Numbered from the stretch's first letter, positions 40,948 to 52,894 are shown. The stretch is DNA of 64,000 bases from Marinobacterium sediminicola (GCF_022343685.1 NZ_CP092123.1:3286001-3350000); one strand, 5' to 3'. Translations and numbers: made by a program. Notes: generated by a model not told the origin, from the letters alone.

Positions 40948-41481
40948 TTACTTCTTCTTAGCCTCTTTACGGCGTACATATTCATCAGCATAACGAACAC
41001 CTTTGCCTTTGTACGGCTCAGGCGGACGGAATGCGCGAATTTCTGCAGCCACCTGTCCAACACGCTGCTTGTCAGCACCGCTGACAATGATAGTGGTGTT
41101 GTTCGGGGTTTCGGCAGAAACACCTTCGGGCAGTTCGTAATCGATCGGGTGAGAGAAGCCCAGCGTCAGGTTAAGCGTATTGCCTTTTGCCTGCGCACGG
41201 TAACCAACACCCAGCAGAGTCAGGGTCTTGGAAAAGCCTTCGCTAACACCGACAACCATGTTGTTGACCAGAGCACGAGTGGTGCCGGTCAGAGCCATGG
41301 ACTGCTTGGCGCCATCACGCGGAGCAAATACCAACTGACCTTCAGCCTGTTCAACAGAAACAGACGGGTGCAGGTCCAGGTTCAGCAGACCGTTCTTGCC
41401 CTTGATGGACAGAGCCTGGCCAGCCAGCTTAACTTCAACACCTGCCGGTACAACTACGGGTTTCTTCGCAATTCGTGACAT
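40948..41481 (-). CDS. rplF: Large ribosomal subunit protein L6
   Basis: L6 lies near the factor-binding centre next to the sarcin-ricin loop. The 177 residues have two similar alpha/beta domains and the C-terminal signature [20 protein letters not shown]. It starts [19 protein letters not shown] and follows rpsH by 11 bases. Confidence 0.97.
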   Translation of the reverse strand: MSRIAKKPVVVPAGVEVKLAGQALSIKGKNGLLNLDLHPSVSVEQAEGQLVFAPRDGAKQSMALTGTTRALVNNMVVGVSEGFSKTLTLLGVGYRAQAKGNTLNLTLGFSHPIDYELPEGVSAETPNNTTIIVSGADKQRVGQVAAEIRAFRPPEPYKGKGVRYADEYVRRKEAKKK

Positions 41482-41492
41482 TGGAATACCTC

Positions 41493-41885
41493 TTAGAAGA
41501 CCGTGCAGATGACTTCACCACCGATGCCTGCTTTGCGAGCAGCGCGATCAGTCATGACGCCTTTGCTGGTAGAGACAATTGCGATACCCAGGCCATCTGC
41601 CACTTTCGGCAGATCTGCTGCGCTCTTGTAGATACGCAGAGACGGACGGCTTACGCGCTTGATCTCTTCGATAACCGGCTTGCCTTCGAAATACTTCAGT
41701 TCGATAGACAGTACAGGTTTAACATCACCTTCAACAGAGAAGTCGGCGATGTAGCCTTCGTCCTTCAGTACAGTTGCAACAGCAACCTTCTGCTTGGAAG
41801 ACGGCATGGCAACATGGGCTTTCTCAGCCATGTGTCCGTTGCGGATACGGGTAAACATATCCGCGAGGGTGTCTTGCATACTCAT
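41493..41885 (-). CDS. rpsH: Small ribosomal subunit protein S8
   Basis: S8 is a primary 16S rRNA-binding protein and the known translational repressor of the spc operon in E. coli. The 130 residues start [18 protein letters not shown] and end [11 protein letters not shown]. An 81-base gap precedes it after rpsN, longer than most in this operon. Confidence 0.97.
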   Translation of the reverse strand: MSMQDTLADMFTRIRNGHMAEKAHVAMPSSKQKVAVATVLKDEGYIADFSVEGDVKPVLSIELKYFEGKPVIEEIKRVSRPSLRIYKSAADLPKVADGLGIAIVSTSKGVMTDRAARKAGIGGEVICTVF

Positions 41886-41966
41886 GCTATTAACGTCCTC
41901 TTAAGTGCAGCGCAGTGCGGTAGCAGGACGAACCTGCCCTGACCACTGAGCTTACCGTTTGCAAGC

Positions 41967-42272
41967 TTACCAGCTTGCCTTCTTCAGGCCCGGAACATCG
42001 CCGCGCATTGCAGCTTCACGCAGCTGGTTACGGCACAGTCCAAACTTGCGGTAAACCGCATGCGGACGACCGGTAACCTGGCAACGACGCTGTTTGCGCA
42101 CCGGGCTGGCATCACGCGGCAACTTCTGCAGCGCGACCTGTGCATCCCAAACTTCATCTTCAGAGCTGTTCGGGTTTGCGATAATTGCTTTGAGCTCAGC
42201 ACGCTTGGCAGCGTACTTGGTAGCGAGTTTTTCGCGCTTGAGCTCACGCTGAATCATTGAAACCTTGGCCAT
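41967..42272 (-). CDS. rpsN: Small ribosomal subunit protein S14
   Basis: The 101-residue long form of S14 starts [16 protein letters not shown] and contains [21 protein letters not shown], but lacks the paired CxxC motifs, so it is the zinc-independent type. It stands in its usual spc position between rplE and rpsH. Confidence 0.97.
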   Translation of the reverse strand: MAKVSMIQRELKREKLATKYAAKRAELKAIIANPNSSEDEVWDAQVALQKLPRDASPVRKQRRCQVTGRPHAVYRKFGLCRNQLREAAMRGDVPGLKKASW

Positions 42273-42288
42273 TATGGGAACCCCTGCC

Positions 42289-42828
42289 TTATTTCTTGAA
42301 CGGGAACTGCAGAGCGGTCAGCAGTGCACGACCTTCGTCGTTGTTCTTCGCGGTGGTGGTGATGGTGATATCCAGGCCACGCAGTTTGTCGACTTTGTCA
42401 TAGTCGATTTCCGGGAAGATGATCTGCTCTTTAACGCCCATGCTGTAGTTGCCACGGCCATCGAAAGATTTCGGGTTCAGACCACGGAAGTCACGGATAC
42501 GCGGGATAGAGATATCTACCAGACGATCCAGGAATTCCCACATCTGCTGACCACGCAGAGTGACTTTACAGCCGATCGGCCATCCTTCACGAACCTTGAA
42601 GCCCGCGATGGATTTACGAGCATTGGTCACTACCGGCTTCTGACCTGCGATAGCAGTCATGTCAGCAACGGCATTTTCCAGCTGCTTCTTGTCACCCAGA
42701 GCTTCACCCACACCCATGTTCAGGGTGATTTTGGTGACACGCGGAACGGCCATAACGTTCGGGCTGTTCAGCTCTTCTTTCAGCTTCTGCTTGATTTCGT
42801 TTTCGTAAAGCGCTTTCAGTCTTGACAT
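42289..42828 (-). CDS. rplE: Large ribosomal subunit protein L5
   Basis: L5 binds 5S rRNA and contacts the P-site tRNA. The 179 residues contain [39 protein letters not shown] and [20 protein letters not shown]. It follows rplX by 14 bases. In E. coli the S8 repressor site is at the start of rplE; I could not confirm the equivalent fold here. Confidence 0.97.
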   Translation of the reverse strand: MSRLKALYENEIKQKLKEELNSPNVMAVPRVTKITLNMGVGEALGDKKQLENAVADMTAIAGQKPVVTNARKSIAGFKVREGWPIGCKVTLRGQQMWEFLDRLVDISIPRIRDFRGLNPKSFDGRGNYSMGVKEQIIFPEIDYDKVDKLRGLDITITTTAKNNDEGRALLTALQFPFKK

Positions 42829-42842
42829 TGCACCAACCTCTC

Positions 42843-43166
42843 TTACTTATCACCGCCGACGTGTTCGCCGGTGGACTTGAAGAAACGTACCTTGGTGCCG
42901 TCTTCAAGCAGCTTGAAGCCTACACGATCACCTTTACCGGTCTGCGGGTTGAAAATTGCTACGTTTGAAGTAGCGATAGCCGCTTCCTTCTCAACGATTC
43001 CACCCTGACGACCCAGCATCGGGTTCGGCTTCTGGTGCTTTTTGACCATATTGATGCCAGACACGATCAGACGATCGTTTTCGAGCACGCGCATTACCTT
43101 GCCACGCTTGCCCTTGTCTTTACCTGCGATAACGATGACTTCATCGTCGCGACGAATCTTACGCAT
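42843..43166 (-). CDS. rplX: Large ribosomal subunit protein L24
   Basis: L24 initiates 50S assembly. The 107 residues start [20 protein letters not shown], the KOW motif, and continue with [21 protein letters not shown] 99-base gap with a terminator-like hairpin separates it from rplN. Confidence 0.97.
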   Translation of the reverse strand: MRKIRRDDEVIVIAGKDKGKRGKVMRVLENDRLIVSGINMVKKHQKPNPMLGRQGGIVEKEAAIATSNVAIFNPQTGKGDRVGFKLLEDGTKVRFFKSTGEHVGGDK

Positions 43167-43204
43167 TATTTTACCTTGTCGTTTCCTGCTACCCTCTCAT
43201 GCTC

Positions 43205-43237
43205 AAAAACGCCAAACCCTGTCGGGAATGGCGTTTT
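43205..43237 (-). terminator. Terminator-like hairpin inside the spc operon, between rplN and rplX
   Basis: On the minus strand AAAACGCCA pairs with TGGCGTTTT (43237-43229 with 43214-43206), with an inner CCC/GGG pair, and the run of T continues to 43205. It looks like an intrinsic terminator or attenuator, yet more than a dozen essential genes lie downstream. Confidence 0.6.
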
Positions 43238-43265
43238 CTTCATAAGAACCACTCAAAGAGCGGTC

Positions 43266-43634
43266 TTACAGCACTTCAGGCGCCAGGGAAATGATCTTCA
43301 TAAACTTCTCAGTACGAAGTTCACGCGTTACTGGCCCGAAGATACGAGTACCGATCGGAGCGTCGTTGGCGTTCAGCAGAACCGCAGAGTTAGTATCAAA
43401 GCGGATCAGTGAGCCGTCAGGACGACGAACACCTTTACGGGTACGTACTACGACAGCCTTAAGTACCTGGCCTTTCTTTACCTTGCCACGCGGAATTGCT
43501 TCCTTGACGGTCACCTTGATGATGTCGCCAACAGAGGCGTAGCGGCGGTGAGAACCACCCAGGACCTTAATACACTGCACACGCTTGGCGCCGCTGTTGT
43601 CAGCAACATCAAGCATCGTTTCAGTCTGAATCAT
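43266..43634 (-). CDS. rplN: Large ribosomal subunit protein L14
   Basis: L14 contacts 16S rRNA across the subunit interface. The 122 residues start [19 protein letters not shown] and contain [20 protein letters not shown] and [11 protein letters not shown]. It is the first spc gene; an 86-base gap with an 8-bp inverted repeat (TCACCGCA / TGCGGTGA) lies between it and rpsQ. Confidence 0.97.
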   Translation of the reverse strand: MIQTETMLDVADNSGAKRVQCIKVLGGSHRRYASVGDIIKVTVKEAIPRGKVKKGQVLKAVVVRTRKGVRRPDGSLIRFDTNSAVLLNANDAPIGTRIFGPVTRELRTEKFMKIISLAPEVL

Positions 43635-43720
43635 GGTCTACTCCACAAACTGTATAAACCGTCACCGCAACATCATTTCAGCTGCGGTGAACTGGCATAA
43701 TGGAGCAAAGGCGCACTAGT

Positions 43721-43984
43721 TTACACCTTTGCTGCACGCTCTTCAATGCGAACAAGAGACCAAGTTTTGGTCTTTGACAGCGGACGGGATTCGGCGATTG
43801 TCACCAGGTCACCCATCTGACACTCATTCTTCTCATCGTGAGCATGCAGTTTGGTGGAGCGCTTCACAAACTTACCGTAGATCGGGTGTTTTTCCTTACG
43901 CTCAACCAGAACTGTGATGGTTTTATCCATCTTGTCACTGACGACCTTACCGGTCACAGTCCGAGTACGTTTTTCCGCGCTCAT
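43721..43984 (-). CDS. rpsQ: Small ribosomal subunit protein S17
   Basis: S17 is a primary 16S rRNA-binding protein of the 30S body. The 87 residues include [19 protein letters not shown] and the conserved [16 protein letters not shown]. It overlaps rpmC by ATGA and is the last gene of the S10 operon. Confidence 0.97.
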   Translation of the reverse strand: MSAEKRTRTVTGKVVSDKMDKTITVLVERKEKHPIYGKFVKRSTKLHAHDEKNECQMGDLVTIAESRPLSKTKTWSLVRIEERAAKV

Positions 43985-44175
43985 TTGGTCACCTGCTTTT
44001 CGTTCAGAAGAGTCTTAACGCGAGCAATATCGCGACGAACCTGACCCAGCAGGTGAGTCTGTGCCAGCTGGCCAGTGGCTTTCTGCATACGCAGGTTGAA
44101 CTGGTCCTTCAGAAGACCCAGCAGAGCCTGCTGAAGCTCTTCAACGGACTTGTCACGCAGTTCAGTAGCTTTCAT
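43981..44175 (-). CDS. rpmC: Large ribosomal subunit protein L29
   Basis: L29 lies at the tunnel exit beside L23. The 64 residues form two helices, starting [20 protein letters not shown] with [16 protein letters not shown]. It shares one base with the end of rplP and four with rpsQ. Confidence 0.97.
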   Translation of the reverse strand: MKATELRDKSVEELQQALLGLLKDQFNLRMQKATGQLAQTHLLGQVRRDIARVKTLLNEKQVTK

Positions 44176-44588
44176 TACATCACCGTCCGTTTAACAATTG
44201 TGGTGGAAACCGGCAGCTTGGCAGCAGCCAGAGCAAAAGCTTCAGAAGCCAGTTCTTCAGGCACACCGCTCATTTCGAACAGAACCTTACCCGGCTGGAT
44301 CTGAGCTACCCAGTACTCCACGCTACCCTTACCTTTACCCATACGTACTTCCAGCGGCTTGGTAGTGATCGGCTTGTCCGGGAAAACACGGATCCAGATC
44401 TTACCACCACGCTTGACGTGACGGGTCATGGTACGACGGGCCGCTTCGATCTGGCGAGCAGTGATACGGCCACGACCGGTCGCTTTCAGTGCAAATTCAC
44501 CAAAGCTGACCTTGCTGCCGCGCTGTGCCAGGCCGCGGTTGCGACCTTTCATTACCTTACGGTATTTCAGTCGTTTCGGTTGCAGCAT
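44175..44588 (-). CDS. rplP: Large ribosomal subunit protein L16
   Basis: L16 helps place tRNA in the A site. The 137 residues start [20 protein letters not shown] and contain RIRVFPDKP-like [20 protein letters not shown] with [10 protein letters not shown]. It overlaps rpmC by a single base and follows rpsC by 11 bases. Confidence 0.97.
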   Translation of the reverse strand: MLQPKRLKYRKVMKGRNRGLAQRGSKVSFGEFALKATGRGRITARQIEAARRTMTRHVKRGGKIWIRVFPDKPITTKPLEVRMGKGKGSVEYWVAQIQPGKVLFEMSGVPEELASEAFALAAAKLPVSTTIVKRTVM

Positions 44589-44599
44589 TGACGTCTACC

Positions 44600-45280
44600 T
44601 CACTTACCTTTCTTCTTGGGCGCGTTCTTCTCAGCACGTACCTGTTCGATACCGCCGAGGATCTCGCCCTTGAAGATCCAGACTTTAACGCCGATCACAC
44701 CATAAGTAGTGTGGGCTTCGTAGGTAGCGTAATCGATGTCCGCACGCAGAGTGTGCAACGGAACACGACCTTCACGATACCATTCAGTACGAGCAATCTC
44801 GGCACCGCCAAGACGTCCGCTAACCTGAATTTTGATGCCTTTGGCGCCCTGACGCATGGCGTTCTGAACCGCGCGCTTCATCGCACGACGGAACATGACG
44901 CGACGTTCCAGCTGGCTGGCAACGCTCTGTGCAACCAGTTTCGCATCCAGATCCGGCTTGCGTACTTCCTCGATGTTGATGTGAACAGGCACACCCATCA
45001 TCTGGGAAACAGCGTTACGCAGCTTCTCGACGTCTTCGCCCTTCTTGCCGATCACGATACCCGGACGAGCCGTGTAGATGGTGATCTTGGCATTCTGTGC
45101 CGGACGCTCGATTTCGATGCGGCTTACAGATGCATTCTTAAGCTGCTCATCCAGGTACTTACGAACCTGAAGGTCATTCAGCAGCTTTGCAGAGTATTCA
45201 GCCTTGTCGGCGTACCATACAGAGGTATGGTCCTTAACGACACCAAGCCGAATACCGGTCGGATTGACTTTCTGACCCAT
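44600..45280 (-). CDS. rpsC: Small ribosomal subunit protein S3
   Basis: S3 binds mRNA at the entry channel and has helicase activity with S4 and S5. With the start at ATG 45280 ([20 protein letters not shown]) it has 226 residues; six further in-frame codons upstream lack family support. A KH domain (about 39-107, [15 protein letters not shown]) and [20 protein letters not shown] are visible. Confidence 0.97.
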   Translation of the reverse strand: MGQKVNPTGIRLGVVKDHTSVWYADKAEYSAKLLNDLQVRKYLDEQLKNASVSRIEIERPAQNAKITIYTARPGIVIGKKGEDVEKLRNAVSQMMGVPVHINIEEVRKPDLDAKLVAQSVASQLERRVMFRRAMKRAVQNAMRQGAKGIKIQVSGRLGGAEIARTEWYREGRVPLHTLRADIDYATYEAHTTYGVIGVKVWIFKGEILGGIEQVRAEKNAPKKKGK

Positions 45281-45305
45281 ATTGAACTCTCCTAGCAATC
45301 AGCTC

Positions 45306-45635
45306 TTAGTCTGCCACCTTGACGGTGATATGTGACGTACGCTTCAGGATGCGATCAGCGCGACCCTTGGCACGCGGCCGGATACGCTTCATGGTCATCC
45401 CTTCATCGACGAAGACAGCTGACACGCGCAGATCATCAATATCGGCACCTTCGTTATGCTCCGCATTCGCGATAGCAGACTCCAGAACCTTCTTGACCAG
45501 GTGCGCACCTTTCTTCGTGCTGAACGCCAGGATATTCAGAGCTTCGCCCACAGATTTACCACGGATCTGATCAGCGACCAGTCGGGCCTTCTGGGCGGAG
45601 ATGCGGGCGCCTGTGTGCTTGGCGATAACTTCCAT
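45306..45635 (-). CDS. rplV: Large ribosomal subunit protein L22
   Basis: L22 lines the exit tunnel. The protein has 109 residues if read from the second of two adjacent ATG codons, the one six bases after GGGGG and matching family N-termini ([20 protein letters not shown]). The beta-hairpin that reaches the tunnel contains [20 protein letters not shown] and shows no macrolide-resistance deletion. Confidence 0.96.
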   Translation of the reverse strand: MEVIAKHTGARISAQKARLVADQIRGKSVGEALNILAFSTKKGAHLVKKVLESAIANAEHNEGADIDDLRVSAVFVDEGMTMKRIRPRAKGRADRILKRTSHITVKVAD

Positions 45636-45646
45636 CATCTACCCCC

Positions 45647-45925
45647 TTACTTCTTCTTGGCCTTCTTGTCGGCTGCATGACCGCGGTATGTACGTGTCGC
45701 AGCGAACTCGCCCAGTTTGTGGCCGACCATGTCTTCGGTGATGAAAACCGGGACATGCTGACGACCGTTGTGTACTGCAATGGTAAGACCAACGAACTGC
45801 GGGAACACAGTTGAACGGCGTGACCAGGTCTTGATCGGACGACGTTCGTTAGCTTCGATTGCAGCCTCTACCTTCTTCAACAGGTGAAGGTCGATAAAAG
45901 GACCTTTCTTCAGTGAACGTGGCAC
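45647..45925 (-). CDS. rpsS: Small ribosomal subunit protein S19
   Basis: S19 forms a complex with S13 in the 30S head. The 92 residues start [20 protein letters not shown] and contain [20 protein letters not shown] and [20 protein letters not shown], the invariant core. Confidence 0.97.
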   Translation of the reverse strand: MPRSLKKGPFIDLHLLKKVEAAIEANERRPIKTWSRRSTVFPQFVGLTIAVHNGRQHVPVFITEDMVGHKLGEFAATRTYRGHAADKKAKKK

Positions 45926-45937
45926 AGCTGATTCCTC

Positions 45938-46765
45938 TTATTTAGCCTGACGACGGCGTACGATCAGTTTATCAGTACGCTTGTTCTTGCGAGTCTTGTG
46001 ACCCTTGGTCGGCACGCCCCACGGAGTAACCGGGTGACGACCACCAGAGGTACGACCCTCACCACCACCATGCGGGTGATCAACCGGGTTCATCGCCACA
46101 CCGCGAACGGTCGGACGAACACCACGCCAGCGCTTGGCACCAGCTTTACCCAGCTGACGCAGGCTGTGCTCAGAGTTGCTCACTTCACCCAGAGTAGCGC
46201 GGCAATCGACCAGCACTTTGCGGGTCTCGCCAGAACGCAGACGCAGAGTAGCGTATGCACCTTCACGGGCTACCAGCTGTGCAGAGGTTCCTGCTGAACG
46301 CGCGATCTGAGCGCCTTTGCCAGGCTTCAGTTCTACGCAGTGAACAGTACTACCCAGCGGAATGTTACGCAGCGGCAGAGTGTTACCGATTTTGATATCA
46401 GCGTCATCGCCAGAGACGATGCGCGCACCGGCCTGCAGACCTTTCGGTGCGATGATGTAGCGACGTTCACCGTCAGCGTACTTCACCAGCGCGATGTTGG
46501 CAGAACGGTTGGGATCGTATTCCAGACGCTCGATCTGAGCCGGGATACCATCCTTGTTGCGACGGAAGTCGATGATACGGTAGTGGCTCTTGTGACCACC
46601 GCCGATATGACGAGTCGTAATACGACCGTTGTTGTTACGACCACCAGTCTTGCTTTTCTTTTCGACCAGCGCAGCAAACGGCTTGCCCTTGTGCAGACCT
46701 TCGCTGACCACCTTAACGACATGACGACGTCCAGCAGAGGTCGGCTTTGCTTTAATAACTGCCAT
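45938..46765 (-). CDS. rplB: Large ribosomal subunit protein L2
   Basis: L2 is needed for peptidyl transfer and subunit joining. The 275 residues include the [20 protein letters not shown] block and near residue 229 the conserved His in [14 protein letters not shown], which is essential for activity in E. coli. It sits between rplW and rpsS with 12-14-base gaps. Confidence 0.97.
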   Translation of the reverse strand: MAVIKAKPTSAGRRHVVKVVSEGLHKGKPFAALVEKKSKTGGRNNNGRITTRHIGGGHKSHYRIIDFRRNKDGIPAQIERLEYDPNRSANIALVKYADGERRYIIAPKGLQAGARIVSGDDADIKIGNTLPLRNIPLGSTVHCVELKPGKGAQIARSAGTSAQLVAREGAYATLRLRSGETRKVLVDCRATLGEVSNSEHSLRQLGKAGAKRWRGVRPTVRGVAMNPVDHPHGGGEGRTSGGRHPVTPWGVPTKGHKTRKNKRTDKLIVRRRQAK

Positions 46766-46779
46766 GGTTCAACCCCTCG

Positions 46780-47076
46780 TTATTCGCCTGCCAGGAAATC
46801 GATTTCAGAGCCTTCAGCCAGACGAACGTACGCTTTGCGAACATCGCTACGCTTACCCATGCCACGCATGGTGCGCTTGGTTTTACCCTTGATGTTCAGG
46901 ACGTTTACGCCTGCAACCTTTACGTTGAACAGCTCTTCAACGGCTTTCTTGATTTCCGGCTTGGTTGCATCTTTAGCCACGCGGAAAACAACCTGCTCGC
47001 TGCCTTCAGCTACGATTGTGGCCTTTTCAGAGATGTGCGGTCCGAGCAGCACTTTGTAAATGCGTTCCGGGTTCAT
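46780..47076 (-). CDS. rplW: Large ribosomal subunit protein L23
   Basis: L23 is the docking point for trigger factor and SRP at the tunnel exit. The 98 residues contain [20 protein letters not shown] and the loop [20 protein letters not shown]. Its ATG overlaps the rplD stop by four bases. Confidence 0.97.
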   Translation of the reverse strand: MNPERIYKVLLGPHISEKATIVAEGSEQVVFRVAKDATKPEIKKAVEELFNVKVAGVNVLNIKGKTKRTMRGMGKRSDVRKAYVRLAEGSEIDFLAGE

Positions 47077-47678
47077 GCCAACACCTCCTCAATTTTCTTC
47101 AGAGCAGGAACTGTCACCAGGACCTTCTCGAAACCAACCAGGCTAACCGGGTCGATACCTGCCGCATCGCGCACGTCAACGTGCGGTACGTTACGAGCAG
47201 CCAGATACAGATTCTGCTCGACGTTTTCGGTGATCAGCAGCGCGTTGTCCAGCTTGAGTTCATCCAGCTTGGCAACAAACTGCTTGGTCTTCGGTGCTTC
47301 CAGCTGGAAGTCTTCAACAACAACCAGACGCTCCTGACGAACCAGCTCAGACAGGATGCAGCGCATCGCAGCGCGGTACATCTTCTTGTTTACTTTCTGA
47401 GCAAAGTTACGCGGCTGAGCGGCGAAGGTTACACCACCCGCACGCCACAGCGGTGAACGGCTAGTACCCGCACGGGCACGACCGGTACCTTTCTGACGGA
47501 ACGGCTTGGCGCCACCACCAGAAACTGCGGAACGGTTTTTCTGCGCTTTAGTACCCTGACGACCTGCTGCCATATAGGCAGTCACGACCTGGTGTACCAG
47601 CGCTTCATTGAACTCTTTACCAAATGCCAGATCGGATACTTCAACCGATCCAGTGGCTCCAGTCAGATTCAGATTCAT
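47073..47678 (-). CDS. rplD: Large ribosomal subunit protein L4
   Basis: L4 is a tunnel protein and in E. coli the autoregulator of the S10 operon. The 201 residues contain [20 protein letters not shown] and [19 protein letters not shown], the loop that reaches the tunnel. Because the rpsJ leader here is short, the E. coli mode of L4 attenuation may not apply. Confidence 0.97.
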   Translation of the reverse strand: MNLNLTGATGSVEVSDLAFGKEFNEALVHQVVTAYMAAGRQGTKAQKNRSAVSGGGAKPFRQKGTGRARAGTSRSPLWRAGGVTFAAQPRNFAQKVNKKMYRAAMRCILSELVRQERLVVVEDFQLEAPKTKQFVAKLDELKLDNALLITENVEQNLYLAARNVPHVDVRDAAGIDPVSLVGFEKVLVTVPALKKIEEVLA

Positions 47679-47689
47679 GGCAATCCTCC

Positions 47690-48328
47690 TCAGGCGCGTG
47701 CTTTAACAGCAGGTTTAACGATGACGTCGCCGCCGGTGGCGCCCGGGATTGCACCCTTGACGATCAGCAGGTTGCGTTCTGCGTCAACGCGTACGACTTC
47801 CAGAGTCTGTACGGTGCAACGCTCGGCACCCATGTGACCGGCCATCTTTTTACCTTTGAATACACGACCCGGGGTCTGGCACTGACCAATGGAACCCGGA
47901 GCACGGTGAGAAACGGAGTTACCGTGAGTCGCGTCCTGAGTAGCGAAGTTCCAGCGCTTAACGCCACCCTGGAAACCCTTACCTTTGGATTGACCGGTAA
48001 CATCGATCTTCTGACCTGCTTCGAAGCGCTCAACTGTCAGCGTATCGCCAACGTTGATTTCCTCGTCACCATTCAGACGGAACTCCCACAAACCGCGACC
48101 GGCTTCTACACCAGCTTTGGCAAAGTGACCAGCTTCCGGCTTGCTCAGGCGATTAGCCTTCTTGCTACCAGTAGTCACCTGTACCGCCGCATAACCGTCG
48201 TTTTCGACAGTCTTGATGCTGGTTACACGGTTCGGTTCCATTTCGATGACGGTGACTGGCACGGACACGCCATCTTCAGTGAAGATGCGGGTCATACCCG
48301 CTTTACGTCCGATAAGTCCTACAGACAT
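47690..48328 (-). CDS. rplC: Large ribosomal subunit protein L3
   Basis: L3 starts 50S assembly and reaches the peptidyl transferase centre. The 212 residues begin [20 protein letters not shown] and hold [20 protein letters not shown], with the Gln that is methylated by PrmB in E. coli. A 111-base gap lies before it after rpsJ. Confidence 0.97.
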   Translation of the reverse strand: MSVGLIGRKAGMTRIFTEDGVSVPVTVIEMEPNRVTSIKTVENDGYAAVQVTTGSKKANRLSKPEAGHFAKAGVEAGRGLWEFRLNGDEEINVGDTLTVERFEAGQKIDVTGQSKGKGFQGGVKRWNFATQDATHGNSVSHRAPGSIGQCQTPGRVFKGKKMAGHMGAERCTVQTLEVVRVDAERNLLIVKGAIPGATGGDVIVKPAVKARA

Positions 48329-48439
48329 GTTTTTACCTCTTGCCAGTTGTGTACGGGGCTGTCACCCACTATGGCTGCCCTTTTCAGGCGCATTCCACAA
48401 ATAGCGCTTCATTAATTGAATAATTCTGCGCAGTGCGTA

Positions 48440-48751
48440 TTAGCCGAGGCTGATCTGCACTTCTACACCCGCAGCGAGATCCAGCTTCATCAGTGCGTCG
48501 ACAGTCTTTTCTGTCGGCTCAACGATGTCCAGAACACGCTTGTGCGTACGAATCTCATACTGATCGCGCGCGTCTTTGTTGACGTGCGGAGAAATCAGTA
48601 CAGTGTAACGCTCTTTGCGAGTAGGAAGTGGGATCGGACCACGCACCTGAGCACCTGTCCGCTTAGCAGTCTCAACGATCTCCTGAGCAGATGAGTCGAT
48701 CAGGCGATGATCAAAAGCCTTCAGACGAATTCTGATTTTTTGGTTCTGCAT
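48440..48751 (-). CDS. rpsJ: Small ribosomal subunit protein S10 (NusE)
   Basis: S10 is a 30S head protein and, as NusE, a transcription antitermination factor with NusB. The 103 residues start [18 protein letters not shown] and contain [20 protein letters not shown], with the same length as E. coli S10. It opens the S10 operon behind a near-consensus promoter. Confidence 0.97.
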   Translation of the reverse strand: MQNQKIRIRLKAFDHRLIDSSAQEIVETAKRTGAQVRGPIPLPTRKERYTVLISPHVNKDARDQYEIRTHKRVLDIVEPTEKTVDALMKLDLAAGVEVQISLG

Positions 48752-48821
48752 TCTGATCACGCATTTCCTGTAAGTTTTTTAACGGCAATAGCCGACCTCC
48801 CCTCGAATGAAGGGGACGCAA

Positions 48822-48850
48822 ATTTTACTCATTGAGCAAGTTAGCGTCAA
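48822..48850 (-). promoter_or_regulatory. Promoter of the S10 operon
   Basis: On the minus strand TTGACG (48850-48845), 17 bases and TAAAAT (48827-48822), each five of six to consensus. The predicted start near 48815 gives a leader of about 64 nt that begins with a hairpin, AGGGG with CCCCT (48811-48815 / 48799-48803). Confidence 0.75.
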
Positions 48851-48900
48851 CCAAAAGTTTAATTTTTAACCAGCCAGGTCAACATTATTACCAGGTACAA

Positions 48901-48926
48901 AAAAAGCCCTCCGAAGAGGGCTTTTT
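48901..48926 (-). terminator. Terminator after tufA
   Basis: AAAAAGCCCTC, CGAA loop and GAGGGCTTTTT make a perfect 11-bp stem with T-run, 23 bases after the tufA stop. It marks the end of the str-type unit before the S10 promoter. Confidence 0.92.
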
Positions 48927-48948
48927 CAGTTCATATCATGCGAGAAAA

Positions 48949-50142
48949 TTACTCGATGATTTTGGATACAACGCCGGCGCCGACAGTACGACCACCTTCG
49001 CGGATTGCGAAGCGCAGACCATCTTCCATCGCGATCGGGTTGATCAGGGTAACAGTCATCTGGATGTTGTCACCCGGCATTACCATCTCAACACCTTCCG
49101 GCAGCTCACAGGCACCAGTGATGTCTGTGGTACGGAAGTAGAACTGCGGACGGTAGCCTTTGAAGAACGGAGTGTGACGACCGCCTTCTTCTTTGCTCAG
49201 TACGTATACTTCGCCTTCGAACTTGGTGTGCGGAGTGATTGAACCCGGCTTGGACAGTACCTGACCACGCTCAACTTCGTCACGCTTGGTACCACGCAGC
49301 AGCGCACCAACGTTCTCGCCTGCACGACCTTCGTCCAGCAGCTTGCGGAACATCTCAACACCAGTACAGGTAGTCTTGGTGGTGTCCTTGATACCAACGA
49401 TCTCGATCTCGTCACCCACTTTCAGGATGCCACGCTCGATACGACCGGTTACTACGGTACCACGACCAGAGATAGAGAATACGTCCTCGATCGGCATCAG
49501 GAACGGCAGGTCTACCAGACGCTGCGGCTCAGGAATGTACTCATCCAGAGTCTCAACCAGCTTCTTGACAGCAGAAGTACCGTAACCGTTCTCGTCTTCG
49601 CCGTTCAGAGCCATCAGCGCAGAACCCACAACGATCGGAGTGTCGTCGCCCGGGAATTCGTACTGATCCAGAAGCTCACGAACTTCCATCTCTACCAGTT
49701 CCAGCAGCTCTTCATCGTCAACCATGTCCGCTTTGTTCAGGAACACAACGATGTAAGGTACGCCTACCTGACGAGACAGCAGGATGTGCTCACGAGTCTG
49801 CGGCATGGGGCCGTCAGCAGCAGAACATACCAGGATAGCGCCGTCCATCTGAGCAGCACCAGTGATCATGTTCTTAACGTAGTCAGCGTGTCCCGGGCAG
49901 TCTACGTGCGCGTAGTGGCGAGTCGGTGATTCGTACTCTACGTGTGAAGTAGAGATGGTGATACCACGCTCACGCTCTTCCGGTGCGTTATCGATACCGT
50001 CGAAAGCAACGGCAGCGCCGCCCCATACTTCTGCACATACGCGAGTCAGCGCAGCGGTCAGAGTGGTTTTACCGTGGTCAACGTGGCCGATGGTACCTAC
50101 GTTAACGTGCGGCTTGTTACGTTCAAATGCTTGTTTAGCCAC
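48949..50142 (-). CDS. tuf: Elongation factor Tu
   Basis: EF-Tu delivers aminoacyl-tRNA to the ribosome. The 397 residues carry the G motifs GHVDHGKTT (near 19), DCPGHADY (near 81) and NKADMVDDE (near 136), then beta-barrel domains with [20 protein letters not shown]. Many gammaproteobacteria have a second tuf near the tRNA genes upstream of rplK; only this copy is within the window. It follows fusA by 32 bases. Confidence 0.98.
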   Translation of the reverse strand: MAKQAFERNKPHVNVGTIGHVDHGKTTLTAALTRVCAEVWGGAAVAFDGIDNAPEERERGITISTSHVEYESPTRHYAHVDCPGHADYVKNMITGAAQMDGAILVCSAADGPMPQTREHILLSRQVGVPYIVVFLNKADMVDDEELLELVEMEVRELLDQYEFPGDDTPIVVGSALMALNGEDENGYGTSAVKKLVETLDEYIPEPQRLVDLPFLMPIEDVFSISGRGTVVTGRIERGILKVGDEIEIVGIKDTTKTTCTGVEMFRKLLDEGRAGENVGALLRGTKRDEVERGQVLSKPGSITPHTKFEGEVYVLSKEEGGRHTPFFKGYRPQFYFRTTDITGACELPEGVEMVMPGDNIQMTVTLINPIAMEDGLRFAIREGGRTVGAGVVSKIIE

Positions 50143-50174
50143 AATTAAATCCTCTTGATTCAGTAATTGGCTTA

Positions 50175-52268
50175 TCAGTTCTGCTTGATAACGGCTTCGG
50201 CGATATTCTGCGGAGCTTCAGCGTAGCACTCGAACTCCATGGAATACGTCGCACGACCCTGAGACGCAGAGCGCAGGTCAGTAGCGTAACCGAACATTTC
50301 ACCCAGGGGTACCTGAGCATTGATGATCTTGCCGGAAGTGCTGTCTTCCATACCCTGAACCAGACCACGACGACGGTTCAGGTCGCCCATCACGTCACCC
50401 ATGTACTCTTCAGGGGTTACAACTTCAACTTTCATCATCGGCTCAAGCAGGCACGGATTTGCTTGCTGTGCATACTTCTTGAGAGCCTGAGATGCGGCGA
50501 TTTTAAACGCCATCTCGTTGGAGTCAACTTCATGGAAGGAACCGTCATACAGACGTGCCTTCAGACCGATGAGCGGATAACCGGCGATAACACCGTTCTT
50601 CATCTGCTCTTCGATACCTTTCTGGATTGCCGGGATGTATTCCTTCGGAATTACACCACCAACGATCTCGTTCACGAACTCCAGCCCTTCATCATCACTC
50701 GGGCTGAACTCGATCACTACGTGACCGTACTGACCACGACCACCGGACTGACGAGCAAACTTGTGGTTTGCCACAACAGAGCTGCGGATACGCTCACGGT
50801 AGGCCACCTGCGGCTTACCGATGTTCGCTTCCACCTTGAACTCACGCTTCATACGGTCAACGATGATGTCCAGGTGCAGCTCACCCATACCGGAGATGAT
50901 GGTCTGACCGGTTTCTTCATCAGTTTCAACACGGAAAGACGGGTCCTCCTGGGCCAATTTACCCAGTGCAACACCCATTTTCTCCTGGTCGGCCTTGGAC
51001 TTCGGCTCTACCGCAACAGCGATTACGGGCTCAGGGAACTCCATGCGCTCCAGAACAATCTTGTTGTCCAGATCACACAGGGTATCACCAGTGGTCACAT
51101 CCTTCAGGCCGATCAGGGCCGCGATGTCACCTGCCAGTACTTCTTTGATCTCTTCACGGCTGTTGGCGTGCATCTGCACCATACGACCAACACGCTCTTT
51201 CTTCTGCTTGACAGAGTTGTACACGCTGTCACCAGAGTTCAGAACACCGGAGTAGACGCGAACGAAGGTCAGTGTACCTACGAACGGGTCGGTTGCGATC
51301 TTGAATGCCAGCGCAGAGAACGGTGCATTGTCATCAGCTTCACGAGTCGCAACAGTTTCAGCCGCGTCGTCAAGAGTACCTTCGATCGCCTTAACTTCAG
51401 TCGGAGACGGCAGGTATTCGATGACCGCATCCAGAACCGCCTGAACGCCCTTGTTCTTGAATGCAGAACCGGCTGCCATCAGAACGATTTCGTTAGCCAG
51501 AGTACGCTGACGCAGACCGGCCTTAACTTCTTCGTCTGACAGCTCACCTTCTTCGAGGTACTTGTCCATCAGTTCTTCACTGGCTTCGGCTGCCGCTTCG
51601 ATCATCATCTCGCGGTATTCTTCAGCCTTCGCCTGCAGATCAGCCGGGATATCTTCCAGCTCGTAGGTCATACCCTGATCTGCTTCGTTCCACATGATTG
51701 CTTTCATGCGGATCAGGTCGACAACGCCCTTGAAGTTGTCTTCCGCACCGATCGGGATATTGATCGGCACAGTTACAGCGCCCAGGCGCTTCTTCAGCTG
51801 AGACTCAACCATGAAGAAGTCTGCACCGGCGCGGTCCATCTTGTTGACGAACACCATACGCGGTACTTCGTACTTGTTGGCCTGACGCCATACAGTCTCG
51901 GTCTGCGGCTGTACACCGGAAGATGCACACAGAACCACTACAGCACCATCCAGTACTCGCAGTGAACGTTCTACTTCGATAGTGAAGTCAACGTGCCCCG
52001 GAGTATCGATGATGTTGATGCGGTGCTGGTCGAACTGCTGGTTCATACCCGCCCAGAACGTGGTAGTAGCAGCAGAGGTGATGGTAATACCACGCTCCTG
52101 TTCCTGCTCCATCCAGTCCATGGTAGCGGCACCGTCATGCACTTCACCGATCTTGTGAGACAGACCTGTGTAGAACAGGATACGCTCTGTAGTGGTGGTC
52201 TTGCCGGCGTCTACGTGAGCGCAAATACCGATATTACGGTAGCGCTCGATAGGTGTCTTACGAGCCAC
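50175..52268 (-). CDS. fusA: Elongation factor G
   Basis: EF-G drives translocation and, with RRF, ribosome recycling. The 697 residues contain [15 protein letters not shown] (P-loop near 17), DTPGHVDFT near 89, NKMDRAGAD near 143 and, in domain IV, the tip region near 500-515 ([13 protein letters not shown]). It follows rpsG by 18 bases, the standard str order. Confidence 0.98.
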   Translation of the reverse strand: MARKTPIERYRNIGICAHVDAGKTTTTERILFYTGLSHKIGEVHDGAATMDWMEQEQERGITITSAATTTFWAGMNQQFDQHRINIIDTPGHVDFTIEVERSLRVLDGAVVVLCASSGVQPQTETVWRQANKYEVPRMVFVNKMDRAGADFFMVESQLKKRLGAVTVPINIPIGAEDNFKGVVDLIRMKAIMWNEADQGMTYELEDIPADLQAKAEEYREMMIEAAAEASEELMDKYLEEGELSDEEVKAGLRQRTLANEIVLMAAGSAFKNKGVQAVLDAVIEYLPSPTEVKAIEGTLDDAAETVATREADDNAPFSALAFKIATDPFVGTLTFVRVYSGVLNSGDSVYNSVKQKKERVGRMVQMHANSREEIKEVLAGDIAALIGLKDVTTGDTLCDLDNKIVLERMEFPEPVIAVAVEPKSKADQEKMGVALGKLAQEDPSFRVETDEETGQTIISGMGELHLDIIVDRMKREFKVEANIGKPQVAYRERIRSSVVANHKFARQSGGRGQYGHVVIEFSPSDDEGLEFVNEIVGGVIPKEYIPAIQKGIEEQMKNGVIAGYPLIGLKARLYDGSFHEVDSNEMAFKIAASQALKKYAQQANPCLLEPMMKVEVVTPEEYMGDVMGDLNRRRGLVQGMEDSTSGKIINAQVPLGEMFGYATDLRSASQGRATYSMEFECYAEAPQNIAEAVIKQN

Positions 52269-52286
52269 GACAATTTCCTCTGATGT

Positions 52287-52865
<579 letters not shown>

Positions 52866-52894
52866 CTAAGCGGCCACCTGCTGGAACAGCGCTA

